From Caulobacteraceae bacterium (GTDB taxonomy: Bacteria > Pseudomonadota > Alphaproteobacteria > Caulobacterales > Caulobacteraceae), in the NCBI GenBank assembly GCA_020852035.1, contig JADZBR010000220.1, positions 1 through 5,328 on the forward strand: a stretch of 5,328 nt of DNA. The letters run 5' to 3'. Made by a program: the position numbers and the translations under genes. The notes below the pieces were generated by a model, which saw only the letters and a program-made list of their open reading frames with translations, was not told the origin of the DNA and searched no databases. Positions 1-5,328 of the stretch are shown piece after piece. Numbering within the stretch: the stretch's first letter is position 1; each line of letters opens with the position of its first letter.

Positions 1-218
1 GCGGTGGCGAGGTCCTGGCTCTGCTGGCGCTGGACGGCCTCGTTGGCCCGCAAGCGGTTCTCCAGCGAGAGCATGTCCCGCTCAAGCTGGTCGGCCTGCC
101 GGCGCAGGCGTTCCTGCTCCATCCAGCGCAGGTTGTCGTTGGCGTAGGCGTCGAGCGTCTGCGCCGCGCCCGCCAGGGGCGAGGCGGCGAGAACGACGGC
201 GAGCAGGACCGTGCGCAT
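1..218 (-). CDS. Exported coiled-coil protein, N-terminal part only (3' end beyond the window)
   Basis: The visible 72 codons begin with ATG at 218 and stay open to the left edge. The start is supported by a GGAGG motif six bases upstream. Residues 1-19 form a typical Sec signal peptide: an Arg at position 2, a hydrophobic stretch (VLLAVVLAA), then SPLAGAA, with likely cleavage at AGA/A or GAA/Q around residues 18-20. From about residue 30 the protein is very rich in Arg, Gln, Glu and Leu (for example LRWMEQERLRRQADQLERDM) with leucines at heptad-like spacing, which indicates a long helix or coiled coil. It is therefore probably periplasmic. It lies 49 bases downstream of the TPR gene on the same strand, so the two may be co-transcribed. 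I do not recognise the family, and the function may lie in the missing C-terminal part. Confidence 0.75.
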   Translation of the reverse strand, partial: MRTVLLAVVLAASPLAGAAQTLDAYANDNLRWMEQERLRRQADQLERDMLSLENRLRANEAVQRQQSQDLAT

Positions 219-267
219 GGCGAGCCTCCGCCTCAGAAGCGGCTCAGCCGGCCTTGCGGTTCCTCGC

Positions 268-825
268 CTACGGCCGCGTCACCGTGAACCGGGTCAGCTC
301 CTTGCGCGGGGCCTCCCAGCCCGGCGCCAGCGCCAGGGCCTGGCGGTAGTCGAGGTAGGCGGACTTGGCGTCCTCCAGACCCTCGTGCGCCAGGGCGCGG
401 TTGTAGTAAGCCTTGTGCGGCTCCTCGACCCCCAGCGCGATGCCGCGATCGATCTGGGTCAGGCTCTCGGTGAAGCGGGCCTGGCCGATATAGGCCGCGC
501 CGCGATTCACGTAGCTTTCGCCAAGGTCCGGCTTGATCCGCACGGCGGTGTCGAAGTCGCGTTCGGCGCCTTCCCATTCCTTGCGCCGCAACTGCAGCAC
601 GCCGCGGTTCACATAGGTGCCGGCCCGGTCGCGGGCGTTGAGGAACTCTGTCTCCAGGGCGAGGGTGCAGAACTCCTGGGTCCGCTCGTCGGACGCGCCT
701 CGAGCCGCGGCCTTGGCGCATTCTTCGGCCATGCCGCCACCGATCACCGTCACCGCCGCCTCGGCGCCGGTGGCCGCGCCCAATCCGGTGGCGACCGCCA
801 GGGCCGCCCAGATCAGCTTACGCAT
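268..825 (-). CDS. Small exported TPR-repeat protein (185 aa)
   Basis: The protein probably acts as a periplasmic scaffold for protein-protein contacts; no catalytic motif is present. Residues 1-23 are a signal peptide (MRKLIWAALAVATGLGAATG, then AEA/A as the likely cleavage site). Two cysteines follow in the mature part (C36, C53) and could form a disulfide. Three TPR units follow, at about residues 67-100, 101-134 and 137-170. The first two share a YVNRG start and the third reads YYNRA, with a Pro near the end of units one and three (IKPD, LAPGW). The protein ends in TVTRP. The frame stays open 16 codons upstream to an ATG at 873, but 825 is preferred because it begins the signal peptide and has GGAGAG five bases upstream. 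It sits between the peptidase gene and the coiled-coil gene on the same strand. Similar small TPR proteins are common and usually uncharacterised in Caulobacterales, and the partner is unknown. Confidence 0.88.
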   Translation of the reverse strand: MRKLIWAALAVATGLGAATGAEAAVTVIGGGMAEECAKAAARGASDERTQEFCTLALETEFLNARDRAGTYVNRGVLQLRRKEWEGAERDFDTAVRIKPDLGESYVNRGAAYIGQARFTESLTQIDRGIALGVEEPHKAYYNRALAHEGLEDAKSAYLDYRQALALAPGWEAPRKELTRFTVTRP

Positions 826-880
826 GATGTCTCTCCGTCGTCGGACGGCCGCGGGACGCACCCGCCTCGACACCGCCGGA

Positions 881-908
881 GAGTCCGCCCAAGCGGCCCC
901 TAAGTCAA
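881..908 (-). promoter_or_regulatory. Possible promoter elements and GANTC site upstream of the TPR gene
   Basis: In the 109-base gap upstream of the TPR gene the minus strand carries TTGACT (908 to 903), which matches five of six bases of a -35 consensus. I see no convincing -10 box at the right distance. Nearby, at 881-885, is GAGTC, a GANTC site, 56 bases upstream of the ATG. GANTC is the target of the cell-cycle methylase CcrM in most alphaproteobacteria, and sites in promoter regions can affect transcription. This is a weak prediction based on motifs alone. Confidence 0.22.
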
Positions 909-910
909 TC

Positions 911-924
911 TCGGCGAACGCCGA
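911..924 (-). terminator. Weak hairpin after the peptidase stop codon
   Basis: A perfect inverted repeat (TCGGCG, two bases, CGCCGA) lies 10 bases past the stop codon of the M13 peptidase gene on its transcribed side. In practice it would fold as a five-pair stem with a four-base loop. No T-run follows (the next bases on the minus strand are GATTGACT), so it is not a standard intrinsic terminator and may be chance in such GC-rich DNA. Confidence 0.2.
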
Positions 925-934
925 TCCGCGAACT

Positions 935-3022
935 TCACCAGACGGTGATGCGTCGGGCCTGGGGCAGATAGAGCGCCTGTCCCGGCTGGACGTCGAAGGC
1001 GCCGTACCAGGCGTCGAGGTTGCGCACGGTGGCGGCCCGGTAGCGGCCCGGCGAATGCCCGTCGGTCAGCACCCGGCGGCGCAAGGCCGCGTCGCGATAC
1101 TTCTCGCGGTAATTCTGCGCCCAGCCGAGAAAGAATCGCTGGTCGCCCGTGAAGCCGTCCAGCACCGGGGCCTCCGTCCCGCCCAACGACATCCTCCAGC
1201 CTTCGTAGGAGGACGCCAGACCGGCCACGTCGGCGATGTTCTCGCCCAGGGTCAGCTCGCCGTTGAGATTGAGGTCCGGCAACGGCTTGTAGGCCGAATA
1301 CTGCGCGGCCAGCGCCGCGCCGGCCGCCTTGAAGCTCGCCAGGTCCTGCGGCGTCCACCAGTTGGCCAGCCGCCCGTCGGCGTCGAACATCGCCCCGACA
1401 TCGTCGAAGCCGTGGGTGATCTCGTGGCCGATCACCCCGCCGATGGCCCCGTAGTTGACCGCCGGATCGGCGTTGGGGTCGAAGAACGGCGGCTGCAGGA
1501 TGGCGGCTGGGAAGATGATCGCGTTCTTCATCGGCATGTTGAGCGCGTTCACTTCCTGCGGCAGCAGGTACCAGGCGTTGCGGTCGGGCGCGCGGCCGAG
1601 GCTGGCGACGTCCTGGGCGTACTTCCAGAGCTCGGCCCGCTGGGCGTTGCCGAGCGCGTCGTCGCGGCGGACGATCAGGCCCGCGTAGTCCTTCCATTTG
1701 TCGGGATAGCCGACGCCGACGATCATCCGCTGGCGTTTGGCCTCGGCCTTGGCCTTGGTGGCCGGCGACATCCAGGAGACGGTCTGGATGCGGTGGGCGA
1801 AGCCGGCCATCACGTTCTTCACCAGCGCCTGGGCCTGCGCCTTGGCTTCCGGCGGGAAGTAGCGGGCGACATAGATCTGGCCGATCGCTTCGCCGACGTG
1901 GTCGTTGGCGAATTCGACGCCGCGCTTCCAGCGCTCGCGCAGCTGCGGCGTGCCGGCCACCGCCTTGCCGTTGAAGGCGAAGTGCTCGTCGACGAAAGCC
2001 TTTGGCAGATACGGCGAAGCGCGTTCGACGGCATGGAACGCCAGGTAGTCCTTCCACACCTCGATCGGTTCGGATCGGGCGAGCTTCGAGGAGGCGACGA
2101 AGGCGCTCGGGTGCCAGACGATGAACTTGCGCTGGGCGGCCAGGCCCGCGGCCTGGAAGTAGGCGTCCCAGTCCAGCCCCGGCGCGCGCCTGGCGAACTC
2201 CTTGCGCGGCCAGGGATTGTTGGCCTTTTCGATATCGAAGGTGTCGGTCGCGGTGGCGTGGCCCTGGGCGATCGCCGTCTCCAGCGCCAGAACCCGGGCG
2301 GCCCGGGCCGCCGCGTCCTCGCCGGCGAGGCCGGCCATCTGCAGCACCTTGGCCACGTGGGCGGCGTAGGCGGCGCGCAGGTCGCGGAACCGCTCGGAAT
2401 CGCCCAGGTAGTACTCGCGGTCCGGCATCCCCAGGCCGCCCTGCATCAGGTAGGCGCCGTTGACCTTCGGGTCGTCGAAGTCCTCGGCTACCCAGAGGCC
2501 GAACAGGCGGTCGGTGTAGGTGTCGGTGGCGTTCAGTGCATCGACGTCGGCCCGCAGGCCCTGGCCGAGCACGGCGGCGAGGTCGCGCCGCGTGCGGATC
2601 GCGGCGATGCGGTCGAGTTCGGGCTGCAGGGGCGCAAGGCCCCGCGCCTCGATCGCCGCCTCGTCCAGGAACGCGGCGTAGTAGTCGCCAGCCAGTTTCT
2701 CGGGCCCGGTCGCCGCTGTATCGGCCATCGCCTCCTCGAGGATCGCCCGGGTGCGGGCGTCGGCTTCCTCGGCCAGCCAGACGAAGGCGCCGTAGCTGGA
2801 GCGGTCGGCGGGGATTTCGGTGGACCGGATCCAGGTTCCGTTGGCGTAGCCGTTGAAGTCGTCGCCCGGCGCGACCTGCCGGTCCATGCCGGAGACGTCG
2901 AAGCCGAACGTCCCATAGCGGGGCTTGGGCGTGTCAGGGCCTGTCGGCGGCGGCTCGGAGGTCGCGCAGGCGGCAAGGCCCGCCGCCAGAAGGATCGCCA
3001 GGCCGCCGCGCGCCCATTTCAT
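935..3022 (-). CDS. M13-family (neprilysin-like) zinc metallopeptidase, lipoprotein, 695 aa
   Basis: This is an endopeptidase that cleaves peptides and is predicted to be anchored in the envelope. Residues 8-19 end in LAAC, a lipobox, so Cys19 would be lipidated; the next residue is Ala, not Asp, which suggests outer-membrane sorting. About residues 36-420 match the M13 N-terminal domain (DDFNGYANGTW at 54-64). The catalytic domain follows: HEITH at 533-537 (zinc ligands H533 and H537, base E534), GENIAD at 593-598 (third zinc ligand E594, D598), and HSPGRYR at 656-662 (H656 and R662 spaced like neprilysin H711 and R717). It ends in the family-typical VW. The substrate-binding block reads VNALN at 491-495, where neprilysin has VNAFY, so Tyr is replaced by Asn. 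The length is normal for the family. The frame is open upstream to 3214, but 3022 is chosen because it begins the signal sequence and has GAGGA just upstream. It is divergent from the dehydrogenase gene. Databases often label such proteins PepO-like; the substrate is unknown. Confidence 0.95.
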   Translation of the reverse strand: MKWARGGLAILLAAGLAACATSEPPPTGPDTPKPRYGTFGFDVSGMDRQVAPGDDFNGYANGTWIRSTEIPADRSSYGAFVWLAEEADARTRAILEEAMADTAATGPEKLAGDYYAAFLDEAAIEARGLAPLQPELDRIAAIRTRRDLAAVLGQGLRADVDALNATDTYTDRLFGLWVAEDFDDPKVNGAYLMQGGLGMPDREYYLGDSERFRDLRAAYAAHVAKVLQMAGLAGEDAAARAARVLALETAIAQGHATATDTFDIEKANNPWPRKEFARRAPGLDWDAYFQAAGLAAQRKFIVWHPSAFVASSKLARSEPIEVWKDYLAFHAVERASPYLPKAFVDEHFAFNGKAVAGTPQLRERWKRGVEFANDHVGEAIGQIYVARYFPPEAKAQAQALVKNVMAGFAHRIQTVSWMSPATKAKAEAKRQRMIVGVGYPDKWKDYAGLIVRRDDALGNAQRAELWKYAQDVASLGRAPDRNAWYLLPQEVNALNMPMKNAIIFPAAILQPPFFDPNADPAVNYGAIGGVIGHEITHGFDDVGAMFDADGRLANWWTPQDLASFKAAGAALAAQYSAYKPLPDLNLNGELTLGENIADVAGLASSYEGWRMSLGGTEAPVLDGFTGDQRFFLGWAQNYREKYRDAALRRRVLTDGHSPGRYRAATVRNLDAWYGAFDVQPGQALYLPQARRITVW

Positions 3023-3225
3023 GCTCACATCCTCGCTGTTCGGCGGCCGGGCCGCGCGCTGGCGGCGGCTTAGCGCGGCGCCGAATGCCCAGGCAACCGG
3101 GGCCGCTGAAGAAATTCCACCACCCGGCCCCGCGCGATCCGGCGAGAGTTCCCGGTTGTGCTCGGCCCGCCGAGCGTCGAAAGTGCGCGCCATAAGAACC
3201 AAGTCCATTTCCAAGGGAGGATGCG
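3023..3225. promoter_or_regulatory. Divergent intergenic region between peptidase and acyl-CoA dehydrogenase genes
   Basis: These 203 bases must hold the start signals for both outward-facing genes. For the peptidase (minus strand) the best candidate is TTGCCTG (3096 to 3090) and, 15 bases on, GCTAAGCC (3074 to 3067). This resembles the Caulobacter housekeeping pattern TTGACgS / GCtANAWC and lies 45 bases upstream of the ATG. For the dehydrogenase (plus strand) only weak candidates exist, such as TTGTGC at 3156-3161 with GAAAGT at 3179-3184. A short palindrome (CTCGG, four bases, CCGAG) lies at 3161-3174 and could be an operator or chance. The dehydrogenase ribosome site AAGGGAGG is at 3213-3220. 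No small gene is supported here; the long open frames across it are extensions of the flanking genes. Confidence 0.4.
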
Positions 3226-4443
3226 ATGGCGGATTTCGGCGCCACCGATGTCGATGCCTTCCGCGCCGAAGCGCGCGCCTGGCTGAAGGAGAATTTCCCG
3301 CCGTCCCTGGCGCGCAAGGCGGCGCCCGCCGGCGAAGGCGAGGAGGACACCTCCGCCGACGCCAGGCTGTGGAAGCAGCGGATGGGCGAGAAGGGCTGGG
3401 GCGTGCCGACCTGGCCGGCGGCCTACGGCGGCGGCGGCCTCTCCAAGGCCGAGGCCCGCGTGTTGCAGGAGGAGATGGCGGCCATCGGCGCCGCCAACCC
3501 GATCGGCGGCATGGGCGTGGTGATGTTCGGCCCGACGCTGCTGGAGTACGGCACCGAAGAGCAGAAGCGCCGGCACATCCCGCCGATCGTGAAGGGCGAG
3601 CTGCGCTGGTGCCAGGGCTTCTCCGAGCCGGGCGCGGGGTCAGACCTCGCCAGCCTGCAGACGCGGGCGGAAGACAAGGGCGACCACTTCCTGATCAACG
3701 GCCAGAAGATCTGGACCTCCGGCGCGCAATACGCCGATTGGTGCTTCTGCCTGGTGCGCACCGACACGACCAAGAAGCACGAAGGCATCTCGTTCGTGAT
3801 GATCGACATGCACCAGGAGGGCGTCGAGCCGCGGCCGATCCGCCTGATCAACGACACCTCGCCCTTCTGCGAGACCTTCTTCACCAATGCGACGACGCCC
3901 AAGGAGAACCTGGTCGGCCCGCTGAACGGCGGCTGGACGGTGGCCAAGCGCCTCTTGCAGCACGAGCGGGAAGGCATCTCCGGCGCGGGCAGCGGCGGGG
4001 CGGGGCCTGGCGCCCTGCCCGGCGCGGGGCTGACCGAGCTGGCGCCGAAATACGTCGGTCTCGACGAGGATGGTCGGCTGGCCGATCCCGACCTGCGGAC
4101 ACGGCTGACCCGGCATCTCATGGACGCCCAGGCTTTCGCCCTCACCGGCAAGCGGGTGCTGCAGGAAACCAAGTCGAACCAGGGACCCAGCGCCGGCAGC
4201 AGCGTGCTCAAGAACGTCGGGGCCGAGGTGCGCAAGGAGCGCGCGGAGTTGGCGGTGGAGATTCTCGGCCACCAGGGTCTCGGCTGGGGCGGCGACGGCT
4301 TCCGGACCGACGAGGTGGCGACCATCAAGGCCATGCTGCGCACCAAGTCCGGCTCCATCGCCGGCGGCTCGCACGAGGTGCAGAACGGCATCATCGCCAA
4401 GCGCATCCTCGGCCTGCCGGACGTGATCCAGAAGGCGCACTAG
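3226..4443 (+). CDS. Acyl-CoA dehydrogenase family protein, 405 aa, first of a tandem pair
   Basis: This is an FAD-dependent acyl-CoA dehydrogenase that would introduce the alpha-beta double bond into an acyl-CoA and pass electrons to ETF. The N-terminal helical domain covers about residues 5-122. The middle beta domain (about 127-230) carries QGFSEPGAGSD at 130-140 and KIWTSG at 161-166, both typical flavin and substrate-binding segments. The C-terminal helical domain (about 235-398) ends in GGSHEVQNGIIAKRILGLP. The Glu of the MCAD-type YEGT motif is absent: the equivalent position is Gly380 (SIAGGS). E247 in LLQHERE, at the helix position used by isovaleryl-CoA and long-chain dehydrogenases, is the probable catalytic base. 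A Gly/Ala/Pro-rich stretch lies at 252-268. The start is firm: AAGGGAGG lies five bases upstream and the downstream paralog begins with the same MADFGA. The chain length of the substrate (fatty, branched or ring-derived acyl-CoA) cannot be decided. Confidence 0.95.
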   Translation: MADFGATDVDAFRAEARAWLKENFPPSLARKAAPAGEGEEDTSADARLWKQRMGEKGWGVPTWPAAYGGGGLSKAEARVLQEEMAAIGAANPIGGMGVVMFGPTLLEYGTEEQKRRHIPPIVKGELRWCQGFSEPGAGSDLASLQTRAEDKGDHFLINGQKIWTSGAQYADWCFCLVRTDTTKKHEGISFVMIDMHQEGVEPRPIRLINDTSPFCETFFTNATTPKENLVGPLNGGWTVAKRLLQHEREGISGAGSGGAGPGALPGAGLTELAPKYVGLDEDGRLADPDLRTRLTRHLMDAQAFALTGKRVLQETKSNQGPSAGSSVLKNVGAEVRKERAELAVEILGHQGLGWGGDGFRTDEVATIKAMLRTKSGSIAGGSHEVQNGIIAKRILGLPDVIQKAH

Positions 4444-4457
4444 CCGCCTTCCCTCCA

Positions 4458-4565
4458 TCCGTCATCGCCGGACTTGTTCCGGCGACCCATGAACTCAGGC
4501 ATTCCGTGCGCAAGCTCGGCCAAGCGGCGTTCATGGGCCCGCGGAACAAGTCCGCGGGTGACGGA
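4458..4565. repeat. Intergenic inverted repeat, two 37-base arms, each a hairpin
   Basis: The left arm (4458-4494) and right arm (4529-4565) are inverted copies matching at 31 of 37 positions, separated by 34 bases. Each arm also contains its own seven-pair hairpin with a seven-base loop: 4465-4471 pairs with 4479-4485, and 4538-4544 pairs with 4552-4558. The loops are exact reverse complements (ACTTGTT and AACAAGT). All six mismatches fall in the small stems and form three compensatory pair changes, so folding of each arm has been kept. It starts 14 bases after the stop codon of the first dehydrogenase. It resembles the dispersed palindromic repeats of alphaproteobacterial genomes whose translated form often reads VIAGLxPATH; one frame here gives VIAGLVPATH. 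That link is from memory. It may end or stabilise the upstream mRNA, or be a REP-like mobile remnant. Confidence 0.85.
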
Positions 4566-4576
4566 GTGGGGGAGCG

Positions 4577-4597
4577 GTTGCGCCGGGAGGGCGCAGC
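4577..4597 (+). terminator. GC-rich hairpin downstream of the first dehydrogenase
   Basis: An eight-pair stem (one G-T pair) with the five-base loop GGGAG forms from 4577-4584 and 4590-4597. The first T-run (TTTT at 4608) comes 10 bases after the stem, too far for a textbook intrinsic terminator, and the site lies 133 bases past the stop codon. It could reduce read-through into the second dehydrogenase, act with the larger inverted repeat, or be chance. Confidence 0.28.
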
Positions 4598-4643
4598 GCT
4601 AAGGTGATTTTCAAAGACGATTTTTCAGGGAGCAGTTTTTCAA
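4598..4643 (+). promoter_or_regulatory. T-rich leader with three TTTTCA repeats before the second dehydrogenase
   Basis: This short stretch is much richer in A and T than its surroundings. TTTTCA occurs three times, with its C at 4612, 4626 and 4641, so spaced 14 and 15 bases. The ribosome site is probably AGGGAG at 4627-4632, 11 bases before the ATG, which is longer than usual. GCTAAGGT at 4598-4605 partly matches the Caulobacter -10 pattern GCtANAWC, with a weak TTGCGCC 13 bases before it (4578-4584), so the second gene may have its own promoter. If so, that promoter overlaps the hairpin at 4577-4597, and only one of the two readings may be right. Confidence 0.3.
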
Positions 4644-5328
4644 ATGGCCGATTTTGGAGCCGTCGACACCGACGCCTTCCGCAGCGAGGCGAAAGCCTGG
4701 CTGAAGGAGAACTTCCCCCCGGCCCTCGCGGGCAAGGGCGGGCTGATGATGCAGGAAACGCAAGGCCAGATGCCGCCGGAGTTCGGCGCCTGGAAGAAGG
4801 CTATGGGCGACAAGGGCTGGGGTGTGCCGACCTGGCCGAAAGCCTACGGCGGCGGCGGCCTCTCGGCGGCCGAGGCGCGCGTGCTGGCCCAGGAGATGGC
4901 CGAGATCGGCGCCTGGAACCCGATCGGCGGCATGGGCGTGGGCATGTTCGGCCCCACCCTCCTGGAGTACGGCACCGAGGAGCAGAAGCAGCGCTACATC
5001 CCCGACATCGTCACCGGCAAGGTGCGCTGGTGCCAGGGCTTCTCCGAGCCGGGCGCGGGCTCGGACCTCGCCAGCCTGCAGACGCGGGCCGAGGACAAGG
5101 GCGACCACTTCCTGGTCAACGGCCAGAAGATCTGGACCTCCGGCGCCCAGTGGGCCGACATGATCTTCTGCCTGGTGCGCACCGACACGACGAAGAAGCA
5201 CGAAGGCATCTCCTTCGTGGTGTTCGACATGCACCAGCCGGGCGTGGAAGTGCGCCCGATCAAGCTGATCGCCGGCTCCTCGCCGTTCTGCGAGACCTTC
5301 ATCACCGACGTGAAGGTGCCGAAGGACC
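4644..5328 (+). CDS. Acyl-CoA dehydrogenase family protein, second of a tandem pair, 3' end cut by the window
   Basis: The first 228 residues are visible and the frame is open to the right edge. They cover the N-terminal helical domain and the beta domain, with QGFSEPGAGSD at 131-141 and KIWTSG at 162-167. The C-terminal domain with the catalytic base lies outside, so activity cannot be judged. By hand alignment it is about 81% identical to the upstream paralog over residues 1-31 and again from residue 50 on. The part between (about residues 32-49, KGGLMMQETQGQMPPEFG) is unrelated and one residue longer. Differences also cluster near the visible end (LIAGSSPF against LINDTSPF, TDVKVPKD against TNATTPKE). 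The start is supported by the shared MADFGA and by a spaced AGGGAG. The gap of 200 bases to the first gene, filled with hairpins, suggests at least partly separate transcription. The natural substrate is unknown. Confidence 0.93.
   Translation, partial: MADFGAVDTDAFRSEAKAWLKENFPPALAGKGGLMMQETQGQMPPEFGAWKKAMGDKGWGVPTWPKAYGGGGLSAAEARVLAQEMAEIGAWNPIGGMGVGMFGPTLLEYGTEEQKQRYIPDIVTGKVRWCQGFSEPGAGSDLASLQTRAEDKGDHFLVNGQKIWTSGAQWADMIFCLVRTDTTKKHEGISFVVFDMHQPGVEVRPIKLIAGSSPFCETFITDVKVPKD

Noticed and set aside
617..3073. An 818-codon open frame on the plus strand opposite the M13 peptidase gene
   Set aside because: It is the antisense of a clear peptidase with all its active-site motifs. Its translation is low-complexity (Arg, Gly, Val and Ala rich) with no domain I recognise, as expected for a stop-poor frame in high-GC DNA.
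3023..3214. A 64-codon N-terminal extension of the peptidase frame up to an ATG at 3214
   Set aside because: The lipoprotein signal sequence begins exactly at 3022 with its own ribosome site. The extension would bury it behind a non-conserved, Arg-rich stretch and take up the divergent promoter region.
3604..3729. A possible gene-conversion tract between the two dehydrogenases
   Set aside because: The 126 bases differ from 5025-5150 at only seven positions, but the encoded block is the most conserved part of the family. The rate of silent differences is similar in another shared segment, so constraint and a common origin explain it.
3640..4458. A minus-strand open frame opposite the first dehydrogenase, and its counterpart at 4611-5234
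   Set aside because: The two antisense frames resemble each other only because the sense genes are paralogs. Neither has an independent domain.
4458..4565. A transposable element or integron-type attachment site
   Set aside because: There is no transposase, no target-site duplication that I can see flanking the arms, and no recombinase nearby. The structure fits a short non-coding palindromic repeat better.
2925..4607. A 560-codon plus-strand frame overlapping the first dehydrogenase
   Set aside because: It is a shifted frame of the dehydrogenase gene that runs into the intergenic repeat. Its product is Arg/Gly-rich without a domain, while the frame at 3226 gives a full acyl-CoA dehydrogenase.

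Overview
The window is very GC-rich DNA (about two thirds G+C or more by eye, with G/C at most third codon positions). It fits a free-living alphaproteobacterium, most likely of the Caulobacterales type (Caulobacter, Phenylobacterium, Brevundimonas). That placement is an inference from codon use, the mix of genes, a GANTC site in an intergenic region, and a palindromic intergenic repeat of a kind I associate with these genomes. No rRNA, tRNA, CRISPR array, transposase, phage gene or plasmid function is visible.

Left part, all on the minus strand (read right to left): an exported M13-family zinc metallopeptidase lipoprotein (935-3022), a small exported tetratricopeptide-repeat (TPR) protein (268-825), and the start of an exported coiled-coil protein that runs off the left edge (1-218). 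The gaps are 109 and 49 bases, so the last two could share a transcript. All three begin with a signal sequence, so this side is a cell-envelope cluster.

A 203-base divergent intergenic region (3023-3225) separates these from two plus-strand genes. These are tandem, closely related acyl-CoA dehydrogenases: a complete one (3226-4443) and one cut by the right edge (4644-5328). They catalyse the FAD-dependent first step of beta-oxidation of some acyl-CoA; the substrate cannot be told from sequence. Hand alignment gives about 81% identity outside one variable linker, so they look like products of a tandem duplication.

The most informative non-coding feature is the 200-base gap between the two dehydrogenases. 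It holds a 37-base imperfect inverted repeat (4458-4494 and 4529-4565) in which each arm is itself a hairpin. All six differences between the arms form three compensatory base-pair changes. After it come a second GC-rich hairpin and a short T-rich leader just before the second gene. I see no clear new multi-gene system; the genes belong to known families, and the interest lies in the repeat, the leader and the duplicated enzymes.
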